Counted from the first letter of the stretch, positions 7,925 to 15,643 are shown. The stretch: 18,698 nucleotides of DNA from Pseudomonadota bacterium (GCA_023416335.1 JAEZHY010000006.1:1-18698); one strand, 5' to 3'. Notes: generated from the letters alone by a model not told the origin. A program made the numbers and translations.

Positions 7925-8287
7925 TCATCCGCCAATTACTTTTACTCTCCAGCCGCGCTTTCCCAGTTCAACGGCAAGATCATCCCGACGATCGCCCTGA
8001 ATTTCGATCACCCCGTCTTTTACGGTACCGCCGGCACCATACTTCGCCTTGAGCTGTTTTCCGAGTTCCTTCAGTTCCGACTCGGGGAGAGGGACGCCTG
8101 TTACGATGGTCACCCAGCTTCCCTTTCGGCCTTTCGTTTCCCTTCCAATTCTCACCACTCCATCAACTTTAGGAACGGGCTTCTTGCCGGCACAGGTGCA
8201 TCCTCCGACAGGCTTCCCGCAAGCCGGGCACATTCTACCGTGTCCGGTAGAATAGACGATGCCGCCGCTCCCATCCTGCTTTCTCAT
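7925..8287 (-). CDS. yciH: SUI1/YciH family translation initiation factor
   Basis: A 120-residue bacterial SUI1 (eIF1-like) protein from the ATG at 8287, preceded by GGAGGAAAGAGG. The frame continues upstream to 8380, but that part has no ribosome site and does not resemble the family. A small zinc-ribbon-like N-terminus has Cys20, Cys23, Cys30 and Cys32 (CPACGKPVGGCTC). The SUI1 domain covers about 44-120, with VTIVTGVPL, KYGAGGTVKDGVIEIQGD and the C-terminal LGKRGWRVKVIGG. Bacterial YciH is thought to monitor start-site fidelity on the 30S subunit. It is the first gene of a minus-strand run with YwbE and an S1-repeat protein, all plausibly RNA- or ribosome-linked. Confidence 0.92.
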   Translation of the reverse strand: MRKQDGSGGIVYSTGHGRMCPACGKPVGGCTCAGKKPVPKVDGVVRIGRETKGRKGSWVTIVTGVPLPESELKELGKQLKAKYGAGGTVKDGVIEIQGDRRDDLAVELGKRGWRVKVIGG

Positions 8288-8445
8288 ACCTCTTTCCTCC
8301 AATACCCCGTGCTCATCGCTTTGCCGATGCGAAATGCTCCAACGTGGCTCCATTTTCGCCGGTTCACAATGATTTGACAAGTTGAAGGCAAGGTGCAGGC
8401 AGGCGGTTTGGTGTGCGGTCGGGATATCGGTCGTTTTTTACAGCA

Positions 8446-8469
8446 GGCAGAGTCCTCCAGGACTCTGCC
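8446..8469. repeat. 10-bp inverted repeat between convergently facing leader and gene end
   Basis: GGCAGAGTCC and GGACTCTGCC form a perfect 10-bp stem around a TCCA loop. It sits 42 bp beyond the stop of the minus-strand octapeptide-repeat gene, where its transcript should end. On the minus strand no U-run follows the stem (TGCTGTAAAAAA does), so this is a hairpin of terminator-like position but not a canonical intrinsic terminator. The rest of 8288-8510 shows no gene. Confidence 0.55.
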
Positions 8470-8510
8470 GTGTCAATCACCAGGAAAAGTGAGAAAATCT
8501 GCAAAGAACC

Positions 8511-8894
8511 TTACCAGGGATACCTGTGCCCATAGTTGCGCCAAAGCCCGCCGTTGTATAACCAATAATTTCCCTGGTTGTATTCCCACCAGTTCATACC
8601 GTCGTTGTACATCCAATTCCTGCCGTAAAGGCCCCACCAACGGCTCCCGTCATTCCAATTCCAGCGATAGCCGTCATGCATGTACCAGTCGTCTCCGTCG
8701 TTGTACCACCAGTTTCTCCCCTCGTTGCACCACTGCTGTCCATACCCTCCATAGCAGCTGACGCGATCGGAAATCTCGTTGTGGTTAAATGACATTTGCG
8801 GCTGTTCACCTGATATCGCCCAGGATGAAAACGCAAACGAAGCTATGCAAATCGCCATCACAATCAGGATTTTCCGATAGTTTCCGTTAACCAT
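8511..8894 (-). CDS. small secreted protein of Trp/Tyr/Asn/Gly octapeptide repeats
   Basis: A 127-residue protein with a strong ribosome site (AAGGAGG, seven to eight bases before ATG). It has a clear Sec signal: Lys/Arg at 7-8, hydrophobic 9-24, likely cleavage near SSWA-ISG. From residue 54 to the end it is tandem octapeptides with Trp at 62, 70, 78, 86, 94, 102 and 118. Examples are NWWYNDGD, DWYMHDGY, RWNWNDGS, NWMYNDGM and NWWEYNQG; the consensus is roughly [NRD]-W-[WYM]-Y-N-D-G-x. Two Cys (47, 56) could form a disulfide. I do not recognise a named family. The spacing differs from MORN (14 residues) and choline-binding (about 20) repeats. Aromatic, polar repeats on a secreted protein suggest glycan binding or a surface structural role; this is inference. 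Confidence 0.82.
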   Translation of the reverse strand: MVNGNYRKILIVMAICIASFAFSSWAISGEQPQMSFNHNEISDRVSCYGGYGQQWCNEGRNWWYNDGDDWYMHDGYRWNWNDGSRWWGLYGRNWMYNDGMNWWEYNQGNYWLYNGGLWRNYGHRYPW

Positions 8895-9380
8895 ACTTTC
8901 CTCCTTTTTACTTTTGAGAGTTCAAGATAGAGAGACAACCATCTAAATCTGGCGGGAGTCTAGGGGAAATCGCGGTAAGCCACAATTCACTGAAATCGGT
9001 ATTAATTCGGCCCGGCAACTGTAATCACACGGTGGGTTTGGTCATAAAAGACCTGTTTCAACGGTACTGCATGCACAAGTATTTGCTGCAGGTTCGTCAA
9101 GACTTTCGTGCATAACCGCTTAGAATTAACGTTTCTAAAGGGGCAGTACGACAAAAGTATCAACGAACCAGAACAGAAATACGTAAATCCTGTCAATCCG
9201 AGCCAGAGATGCACGTAAATTCACCCTATTCGGCTTTGCTCCTTAAGATGCCTCGCACTCTCGTTCCGGTTTTCTTCCTTTCCTTGATGCCCTGTTGCTA
9301 TGCGTGTTTTGAAATGCTTATTCTGATAGATAGACGAACGGCGCTCGCGCTGCCCAAATCACGGAAGCGGAGAAAAACTG
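8895..9380. other. divergent intergenic region, 486 bp
   Basis: Separates the minus-strand octapeptide-repeat gene from the plus-strand flavoprotein gene and should contain both promoters, but I see no convincing -35/-10 pair. A 6-bp inverted repeat, TTAGAA and TTCTAA (9120-9138, 7-base spacer), is the only notable structure. A plus-strand frame at 9209-9394 lacks a ribosome site, overlaps the next gene's start and has no recognisable features. Confidence 0.6.
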
Positions 9381-10352
9381 ATGCAGGAAAATGAGTATTA
9401 CGATCTGCTCATTATCGGGGGCGGCCCGGCTGGTCTTTCAGCGGGGCTATACGCGATGAGAGCCGCGCTTAAAACCGGCCTCATTGAAAAGGGTGCTTTC
9501 GGCGGACAGGCGGCCCTAACCAAAGATGTCGAGAATTATCTCGGGTTTGAACGAATCAGTGGCTTCGATCTCTCGGAAAGATTTCTGAAACATACCCAAT
9601 CCTACGGAATCGAACTCATCCGGGCAGAGGTAACGGCCATATCGCCGGGTTCCGAATGCCACTACGTCATCCTCGACGATAAGCGCTCATTGTGCGCGAG
9701 GGCTGTTATTCTGGCGACCGGAAGTTCTCCGAGGAAGTTGAACGTCGCCGGAGAAAAACGATACTCCGGACACGGTGTTTCTTACTGCGCAACATGCGAC
9801 GGCCTTTTTTTCAGGAACCAGACAGTTGTGGTTGTGGGGGGCGGCGATACTGCGACGGAGGAAGCCATCTACCTGGCGCGCATAGCCAAACGTGTTCATG
9901 TCATCCACCTCGAAGAGGCGCTTCGATCCAGCAAGATCCTGCAAAGCCGCCTTATGGGCGAGTGCAATGTCGAACTGCATCCAAACTCGACGGTCTCCCG
10001 CATAATCGGAGACGGCACAAACGTCAATGCCGTGCTGATCAGGAACGTCCATACCGAAAAGGTCCACGAACTGCCGACCGACGGGGTGTTCATCTTCATC
10101 GGGCTTTCCCCGAACAATCAGCTTGTGCCCGCAGGGATCAGAAGAACACCCGGCGGACATGTTTTTACGGATGAAAAATGTGAAACCAGCATTCCGGGCA
10201 TCTTCGCCGTGGGAGACTTGAGACACAAATACGCAAATCAGATCGCCGTCGCGGTGGGCGATGGCTGCACGGGCGCTCTGGCAGCTGCTCACTACATCGA
10301 GATGACGAAGGAAGAAAAATTGCTCTGCCAGTTGTACTATCCCGCTGCCTAG
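9381..10352 (+). CDS. trxB: thioredoxin reductase-like FAD/NAD(P) flavoprotein
   Basis: A 323-residue low-molecular-weight TrxR. The FAD site is GGGPAGLSAGLY (13-24). The redox-active disulfide is CATC (Cys136/Cys139) followed by DG. The second dinucleotide site is GGGDTATEEA (153-162), and the C-terminal FAD motif is IFAVGDLR (274-281). Length and order match E. coli TrxB. The HRRxxxR motif that holds the NADPH 2'-phosphate reads HLEEALR (176-182). Two arginines are lost and one becomes Glu178, which argues for NADH or another donor. Reductant would normally pass to thioredoxin, but no thioredoxin gene is adjacent. GGAG lies nine bases before the ATG. A diverged TrxR-like enzyme with another partner is possible. 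Confidence 0.9.
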   Translation: MQENEYYDLLIIGGGPAGLSAGLYAMRAALKTGLIEKGAFGGQAALTKDVENYLGFERISGFDLSERFLKHTQSYGIELIRAEVTAISPGSECHYVILDDKRSLCARAVILATGSSPRKLNVAGEKRYSGHGVSYCATCDGLFFRNQTVVVVGGGDTATEEAIYLARIAKRVHVIHLEEALRSSKILQSRLMGECNVELHPNSTVSRIIGDGTNVNAVLIRNVHTEKVHELPTDGVFIFIGLSPNNQLVPAGIRRTPGGHVFTDEKCETSIPGIFAVGDLRHKYANQIAVAVGDGCTGALAAAHYIEMTKEEKLLCQLYYPAA

Positions 10353-10443
10353 TTGGAGTATTCGAACGTTTCAGAGAGCTGACCGGTAAAGAAAAATGAC
10401 GGGCCTTGGGCTCCGTTTCGAATGAATAGAAGGAGGTTATATG

Positions 10444-10794
10444 ATGTCTCGTTTAAGATACGTTTTGCTTATTCTGGCGATTGCGCCGGCAGTTTCGGCC
10501 GGCCTGTGGACAAGACAGGCTGCGGCTTCTTCCGCCTTTGACAAAGGTCGAATTCAACTGGCCGACAAAGATGAACAAAGCAGCCGCTCGTATGAGCACC
10601 GGAAATACCGGGAATCCAGTCCGGCCCTCCAGGACAGGGGCTATTACCAGGACAGAGACCTGGACAGGTATCACTACGAAGGCGACCTGAGCAATCGCGG
10701 TGATTTCGATCGCGATGTGGACCGCAACAGGGTTGATCGCGACCGCGACATGGGCCGGGATCGCGGGAGGCCCTTCAGAGGTCCCCATGACTAG
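10444..10794 (+). CDS. small secreted Asp/Arg-rich protein
   Basis: A 116-residue protein (117 from the ATG at 10441). Two tandem ATGs follow AGGAGG (10431-10436); the second has the better spacing of seven bases. A Sec signal covers about residues 4-28 (RLRYVLLILAIAPAVSAG), with cleavage near VSA or the later AAA. The mature part is highly charged and low in complexity: QDRDLDRY, GDFDRDVDRNRVDRDRD and DRGRPF repeat Asp-Arg pairs, with Tyr-rich patches between. It is likely disordered in the periplasm or outside the cell. I recognise no family. It is transcribed with or after the TrxR-like gene, 91 bp apart, but a functional link is not evident. Confidence 0.7.
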   Translation: MSRLRYVLLILAIAPAVSAGLWTRQAAASSAFDKGRIQLADKDEQSSRSYEHRKYRESSPALQDRGYYQDRDLDRYHYEGDLSNRGDFDRDVDRNRVDRDRDMGRDRGRPFRGPHD

Positions 10795-10889
10795 AGATCC
10801 GCTATTATCGGGCAGTCCATTGAGCCAACACGTTCCACCGGCTTTAACTCTTCCGGCAGGGGCCACCAGGCTCTCGGAGATCGACCGTT

Positions 10890-11966
10890 CTACGATATAT
10901 CGTCCCGGGTAAACCGGCTGACCGTGTTCGTATCGAGCTTTGCAACCAGGGCCGTTACTAATTGCAGTGTCCTGTCATAATCCTTTCGACTTATTATGCC
11001 GCTGTGACCGTGGATATGGCGAGCCGGAACCCCCAGTACTATCGTCGGAACGCCGGTTCGGTGGAGATGAATTTGTCCCCCGTCGGTCGATCCCACCGAC
11101 CAGGCTGAAAACTGCAGAGGAATCCCCTGTTCCCTTGCCGTTTCGATTGCAAGATCCCGGAAGAGTATATTTGGAATCATTCTGGCCTCCAGAAGTACCA
11201 GCGAAGGCCCTCCGCCCAGTTTTACACTCGATTCCTCCGGCCTGATTCCGGGAACGTCTCCGCAAAAATCAATCTCCAGAATTATCGCTACATCAGGGTC
11301 AACTTTTTCAGCGGCGGTTTTTGCCCCCCTCAAGCCCACCTCTTCCATAACCGTCGCGGTGCCGAATAGAATATTGGGGTGAGAGGCCGCTGCAAAATGC
11401 TGCATCACCTCCACCATGACGGCAACACCGACCCGATCGTCAAAGGCCTTTCCCATGTAGACACTGCCGTCCAGGATTGCCTTGAACGAAGAATCCGGAA
11501 CAACCGGATCTCCGGGTCGAACCCCTGCCTCTTCGGCCTGCCCGGCAGAACTCGCTCCAATATCGATATACATTTCCTTGAACTCGGGTGCTTTGCCGCG
11601 CTTATCCTGAGGGATCAAGTGCGGAGGTTTGGCACCTATTACCCCGCTCAGATCTCCTCTTTGTGTCTTGACCAGAACACGCTGTCCAAGCAAGACCTGT
11701 CCCCACCAGGCTCCCAAAGTTGCAAATCTCAGAGCGCCTTCCTCCGTAATGTGACTCACCATCAGGCCTATTTCATCAAGGTGCGCTGCAAGCATTACCC
11801 TGGGGCCGCCCGCTCCGTTGCGGCAGATGAGGCTGCCGACGTTATCACGTTCAATGTCGCCCACTCCCCGCAGACGGCAATGGACCAAAGCCCTTACTTC
11901 GTTCTCATATCCCGGCACACCGTGAGCTTCCGATAGTTCTTTCAGCAATTGTTCCGTTTCGTCCAT
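10890..11966 (-). CDS. M42 family metallopeptidase (aminopeptidase)
   Basis: A 358-residue protein from the ATG at 11966, chosen because AAGGAG lies six bases upstream; the frame is open to 12041 without a better site. It carries the dinuclear metal ligands of the M42 family: His62 in AAHLDEIG, bridging Asp176 in AFDDRVG, Glu209 after catalytic Glu208 in VMEEVGLRG, Asp233 in LEIDF, and His319 in ARHIHGH. The PDZ-like insert domain lies about 68-165. M42 enzymes form large tetrahedral cytoplasmic complexes that trim N-terminal residues from peptides; some members are annotated as glutamyl aminopeptidases or endoglucanases. Length is normal. It converges on the Asp/Arg-rich gene, with 95 bp between the two stops and no clear terminator. 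Confidence 0.93.
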   Translation of the reverse strand: MDETEQLLKELSEAHGVPGYENEVRALVHCRLRGVGDIERDNVGSLICRNGAGGPRVMLAAHLDEIGLMVSHITEEGALRFATLGAWWGQVLLGQRVLVKTQRGDLSGVIGAKPPHLIPQDKRGKAPEFKEMYIDIGASSAGQAEEAGVRPGDPVVPDSSFKAILDGSVYMGKAFDDRVGVAVMVEVMQHFAAASHPNILFGTATVMEEVGLRGAKTAAEKVDPDVAIILEIDFCGDVPGIRPEESSVKLGGGPSLVLLEARMIPNILFRDLAIETAREQGIPLQFSAWSVGSTDGGQIHLHRTGVPTIVLGVPARHIHGHSGIISRKDYDRTLQLVTALVAKLDTNTVSRFTRDDIS

Positions 11967-12355
11967 GCCCGGCTCCTTGTTATCAAATACCCGGCAAACA
12001 TCTCTTTCCGGGCTTTGCGTCTTAATCTGTGGACTTGCCAATAATACATGCTGTGGATACTATTTCACTTACTATTAATTGCAATGAATAAGAAAATGAA
12101 GCACACGTTCCAGATAATTATGCCGGCTCCGGGGAAGGCTCCGGCAAGACCTTTTCGTGCAGGAACTCCATTTCCGGTTCCCTTGAACAGATTCTCGACC
12201 TCTCCCACTGCTGCTTCTTCCACATTCCTGCAGATTGCGTATCGCCGTCCAGGCTCGTTGCGTTCACATTGCTCCAGGTGCTTTGCGTGTCTAGTTTTGT
12301 TTTTTGGAGGATCGGCTTCAAAAGAAGCCTTTAGCAGTCAATCGAGGCAAACGCC
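11967..12355. other. divergent intergenic region, 389 bp, with leader hairpin
   Basis: Lies between the minus-strand peptidase and the plus-strand histidine kinase. A perfect hairpin, GGCTTC-AAAA-GAAGCC (12314-12329), followed by only TTT, sits 26 bp before the kinase ATG and could act in its leader. An 8-bp direct repeat GGCTCCGG occurs at 12125 and 12137. I see no convincing promoter pair and no credible small gene. Confidence 0.5.
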
Positions 12356-14920
12356 ATGAAAATGAACGGCACGCTTAGAGTGCTCCTTATAGAAGATGAT
12401 GAGGACGATTATGTTCTTGTTCGGGATCTTCTTTCCGAGGCTCCTCTTACCGACTTTGAACTCGAATGGGTGAACACCTTCGACGCCGGTCTGGAAGAAG
12501 TCTGTCGGCTCCAGCACGATGCCTATCTCCTCGACTACCTTCTTGGCGCGCATACGGGGTTGGAACTCCTGTCCCTGGCACGCAACAGAGGCTGCGATCC
12601 CCCGGTAATCCTCCTGACCGGAAAAGCCGGTCCCGGAATCGATCTCGAAGCGATGTCCGCAGGGGCCGCCGATTATCTCGTTAAGGACGAGGTCAATGCG
12701 AATGCCCTTGACCGCTCCATACGATATGCAATCGAACGTAAGCGCAACGAACAGGAACTCAAGAATTACCGGGACCGTCTGGAAGAGTTGGTTCAGCACA
12801 GGACATCCGAACTGCTCCAGGCAAACAGCAATCTGACGAAAGAAATCCAGGAGCGAGAGAGAGCCGAGCAGGCCCTCAGAACAAGTGAAGAGAAATATCG
12901 CACTCTCGTTGAAAGCTCGCTGGATATCATTTTCACGGTTACGGGAAAAGGGACCATCTCATCACTCAACCCGGCATTTGAAAAAATAACGGGCTACACG
13001 GCCGAGGAGTGGATCGGGAAAGAATACATCCCCCTGATCCATCCCGATGATACAAAACACTTACGCACCAGGATCAAGAGAATATTGAAGGGTGAAGAAC
13101 TACAGCCGGCCGTGATGCGCGTGTTTACCAAGTCCGGAGATACAAGAGTTTTGGAGTTCAAATCCGCAGCCCAAAAACTGGGAGACTCAGTGGGCCTGAT
13201 CGGGACCGCGCGCGACATTACCGACAGGAAAAAAGCGGAGGAGCAGGTGCTCCTGCAGAACAAATTCCTTAACACCGTTCTCGAGTCCCTTTCGCACCCC
13301 TTCTATGTGGTGGATGTCAACGACTACCGGGTCGTGCTGGCCAATTCCGCTGCAACCGCTGAAAATCCATCGTCCGCAGCGAGGTGCTTTTCCTTATTTC
13401 ATAAAGATAATGCTCCCTGCAAAGGCAACGACCACCAATGCCCTCTTGAAGAGATCAAGGCATCCAAAAAGCCCCTGATTACCGAGCATATACACTATGA
13501 CCGCAACAATATCCCCCGTCATGTCGAGGTCCACGGCTATCCCATCCTGAACGAGCAGGGAGAGGTAGCCCAGATAATCGAGTATTGCCTCGATATAACC
13601 GACAGGAAGGAGATGGAGGAAAACCTCCGAAAGGCACATGACGAACTGGAGCTTCGTGTCCAGCAGAGGACGGCGGAACTCGCCGGCGCAAATTTTGCCC
13701 TGATGACGGAAATCGCTGAACGAAAACGCATCGAGGCGGCATTGCGCTTCGATGAGAAACGCCTTGAAGCGCTACTGCAGCTGAGCCAGAAGACATGGGA
13801 ATCGGAGAGAGAAATTGCCGACTACGTGCTGGACCAGGAAGTCAAGCTCACGGGAAGCGAAATCGGTTTTGTTGGATTTCTGGACGAGGAGGAACAGTAC
13901 TTCACGCTTCATGCCTGGTCCTGCGAGGTCATGCAGCAATGTGAGGTTTTTCAAAAGCCCGCCCATTTCCCAATTGACAGAGCCGGGATCTGGGCGGAAG
14001 CCGTAAGACAGCGGAAGCCTATTGTTATCAATGAGTATGACCTTGCGAACCAGGGCAAAAGAGGGCTCCCTTTCGGGCACATACCTTTGCACAGGTTCAT
14101 GAGCATTCCGGTTTTCGAAGCGGATCGGATCACCGCCGTCGCGATTGTTGCGAACAAGCCCCAGGACTACGACCAGTCCGACATTCGCCAATTGACCCTT
14201 CTTATGGACGGAATGTGGAAACTCATTCAACGCGAACGATCGGTCAAAGCATTAAAAGATGCGGAGCGCCTCGCGGGGATCGGCCGGGCCCTTTCAAGTG
14301 TTGCCCATGATATGAAGACCCCCCTCGTGGCAATCGGCGGATTCACCAAGCTTGTCCAAACTCACCTGTCGCACGACAATTCCGATTGGGCAAAGATGCA
14401 GATCGTGCTCAACGAGACCGATCGGCTTGAAAAACTGGTTCGCGATATGCTCGATTTTTCAAAACCGCTGGATCTCGATCTCTCGCGGGAGCAATTGCAT
14501 ATGATCATAGATGAAAGTCTCGAAATCACCAGATCTCTCGCGGAGCAAAAAGAAGTGTCCCTGGAAGCTCAACCGCTTGGCCCTACCGAACCGGTTTCCA
14601 TCGACCGCAGCCGGATCAAGCAGGCGCTCATAAACCTGCTGACAAACGCGGTTCAGGCTTCTCCCGAAAGAACAACCGTCTACATCCGTTACCGGCAAAA
14701 GGACCGAGAGGTCGTCGTAGATATCGTCGATTGCGGCTGCGGCATCCCGGCCGAAATCCGCAAGGAGATCTTCTCCCCGTTCTTCACCACCAAAAGAGAA
14801 GGCACCGGCCTTGGACTCCCTATCGTACGAAAAATAGTAGAGGCACACGGCGGCCGCATAGAAATTCTCGACAATGTGGGCACGGGCAGCATATTTAGAA
14901 TAATTCTTCCGATTCACTAG
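12356..14920 (+). CDS. hybrid sensor histidine kinase, REC-PAS-PAS-GAF-HisKA-HATPase
   Basis: An 854-residue soluble sensor kinase without membrane segments. An N-terminal receiver (about 7-128) has acidic pocket Asp14/Asp15, phosphoacceptor Asp60 in LLDYLLG, Thr88 and Lys110. A coiled coil (130-180) follows, then PAS1 (about 178-290, ending ARDITDRKKAEEQ). PAS2 (about 300-417, ending CLDITDRKEMEEN) contains a Cys-rich insert with Cys344, Cys355 and Cys362. A second coiled coil leads to a GAF-like domain (about 468-625). The kinase core has His651 in SVAHDMKTPL, N-box Asn764, G1 DCGCGIP, F-box SPFFTTK and G2 GTGLGLP. GAGG lies eight bases before the ATG. No separate response regulator is adjacent, so the output partner is unknown; the receiver at the front suggests input from another kinase. 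Confidence 0.93.
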   Translation: MKMNGTLRVLLIEDDEDDYVLVRDLLSEAPLTDFELEWVNTFDAGLEEVCRLQHDAYLLDYLLGAHTGLELLSLARNRGCDPPVILLTGKAGPGIDLEAMSAGAADYLVKDEVNANALDRSIRYAIERKRNEQELKNYRDRLEELVQHRTSELLQANSNLTKEIQERERAEQALRTSEEKYRTLVESSLDIIFTVTGKGTISSLNPAFEKITGYTAEEWIGKEYIPLIHPDDTKHLRTRIKRILKGEELQPAVMRVFTKSGDTRVLEFKSAAQKLGDSVGLIGTARDITDRKKAEEQVLLQNKFLNTVLESLSHPFYVVDVNDYRVVLANSAATAENPSSAARCFSLFHKDNAPCKGNDHQCPLEEIKASKKPLITEHIHYDRNNIPRHVEVHGYPILNEQGEVAQIIEYCLDITDRKEMEENLRKAHDELELRVQQRTAELAGANFALMTEIAERKRIEAALRFDEKRLEALLQLSQKTWESEREIADYVLDQEVKLTGSEIGFVGFLDEEEQYFTLHAWSCEVMQQCEVFQKPAHFPIDRAGIWAEAVRQRKPIVINEYDLANQGKRGLPFGHIPLHRFMSIPVFEADRITAVAIVANKPQDYDQSDIRQLTLLMDGMWKLIQRERSVKALKDAERLAGIGRALSSVAHDMKTPLVAIGGFTKLVQTHLSHDNSDWAKMQIVLNETDRLEKLVRDMLDFSKPLDLDLSREQLHMIIDESLEITRSLAEQKEVSLEAQPLGPTEPVSIDRSRIKQALINLLTNAVQASPERTTVYIRYRQKDREVVVDIVDCGCGIPAEIRKEIFSPFFTTKREGTGLGLPIVRKIVEAHGGRIEILDNVGTGSIFRIILPIH

Positions 14921-15008
14921 TACCTTTCCGAACTTACACAGTTCCTGATTGTTTGTACTTCGGTGATTTAATTGGTTTTGCCGGATTCTTTCCGCATCCA
15001 GTTTCTCC

Positions 15009-15037
15009 TTGACTTGGGAACAACTTGGATGCATAGG
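15009..15037 (+). promoter_or_regulatory. weak sigma70-like promoter candidate before the DUF1573 gene
   Basis: TTGACT (five of six matches to the -35 consensus) is followed after 17 bases by CATAGG, a poor -10 (three of six), 57 bp before the start codon. Position is sensible, but the -10 is weak, so this is only a candidate. Confidence 0.22.
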
Positions 15038-15094
15038 TAGTCGCCATCAGGAGATTGTTTTTAGAGGCGCTTTTTTAGGGGGGGAAGAGGAAGA

Positions 15095-15643
15095 ATGAAT
15101 CGGTTTGGGGCCGGTGTTGTATGTATTCTTGCCTTTGGCCTGCTTTCGGGCTGCGCTCATGTTCAGAGCTCAGGCAACGACACGTTTCAGTCATTTCTCG
15201 CTTTCCTGCATCTCAAATCCCGTCCGGCCGAAAAGCAGCCGGAACCCCAGACCCAGCCGCAGGTCTGTGTTCTCGATCCGCTCGCCTACACGAAAGATAT
15301 TACGGCCGACCCTGCAGCGGCAAACGATAAGGCTCCTGTAGCTGAAGTACCTGAATCGACTTTCGATTTCGGGAAAGTTACTGATGGCACCGAGGTCGTT
15401 CATAAGTTCAGCGTGAAGAATAAGGGAAAAACGGTTCTCAATATAAAGAAGGTGCTGCCTGGCTGAGGCAGCGTAGTTGCCCAGTTTGACCGGGCAATCC
15501 CCCCCGGCGGGGAGGGAACAATTACGATAAAACTGAATTCAAATGCATGCTCGGGCGATACGAAAAAGTCAATTGTCGTTACCTGCAACGATCCGCAAAA
15601 GCCCTATTTTATTTTGATCTTAAAGGGCCAGAGCAGTAGTTGA
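15095..15643 (+). CDS. DUF1573-type lipoprotein with in-frame UGA, candidate selenoprotein
   Basis: Read through one UGA (15464-15466), the gene encodes 182 residues and ends at the TGA at 15641-15643. A lipoprotein signal (LLSGC, Cys20, then Ala) predicts outer-membrane anchoring. A Pro/Gln-rich linker leads to a DUF1573 domain from about 110: STFDFGKVTDGTEVVHKF, then KNKGKTVLNIKKVLPG. The family normally has a CGC motif next; here the UGA is residue 124, giving G-U-G-S. After it the frame continues in family style: FDRAIPPGGEGTITIKLNS, then GDTKKSIVVTCNDPQKPYF. A SECIS-like hairpin lies just downstream. DUF1573 domains are Ig-like; function is unknown. The alternative is a pseudogene from a single TGC/TGT to TGA change, or a truncated 123-residue product. 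The unbroken downstream homology and the hairpin favour selenocysteine. Confidence 0.72.
15477..15497 (+). promoter_or_regulatory. candidate bacterial SECIS hairpin
   Basis: TTGCCC (15477-15482) pairs perfectly with GGGCAA (15492-15497) around the nine-base loop AGTTTGACC. The loop begins 17 bases after the UGA and has G in its second position. Described bacterial SECIS elements have a short stem, a small apical loop with G in its first two positions, and roughly 16-37 bases between UGA and loop; this hairpin fits on all counts. Stem strength is modest (six pairs plus one possible G-U). Function is inferred. Confidence 0.55.

Noticed and set aside
7675..7935. Longer YwbE starting at a TTG overlapping SUI1
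   Set aside because: The first 20 residues are not family-like and a GTG with AGGAGG upstream matches the usual family start.
9209..9394. 61-codon plus-strand open frame with a hydrophobic stretch
   Set aside because: No ribosome site, overlaps the flavoprotein start, and no conserved features.
9687..10292. 201-codon minus-strand open frame
   Set aside because: Antisense to the thioredoxin reductase-like gene and without any recognisable motif.
14459..15034. 191-codon minus-strand open frame over the kinase 3' end
   Set aside because: Mostly antisense to the HATPase domain; no ribosome site or domain.
15095..15466. Treating the lipoprotein as a complete 123-residue protein ending at the first TGA
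   Set aside because: The DUF1573 domain would be cut in half, while the frame beyond the TGA stays open for 58 codons and matches the rest of the domain.
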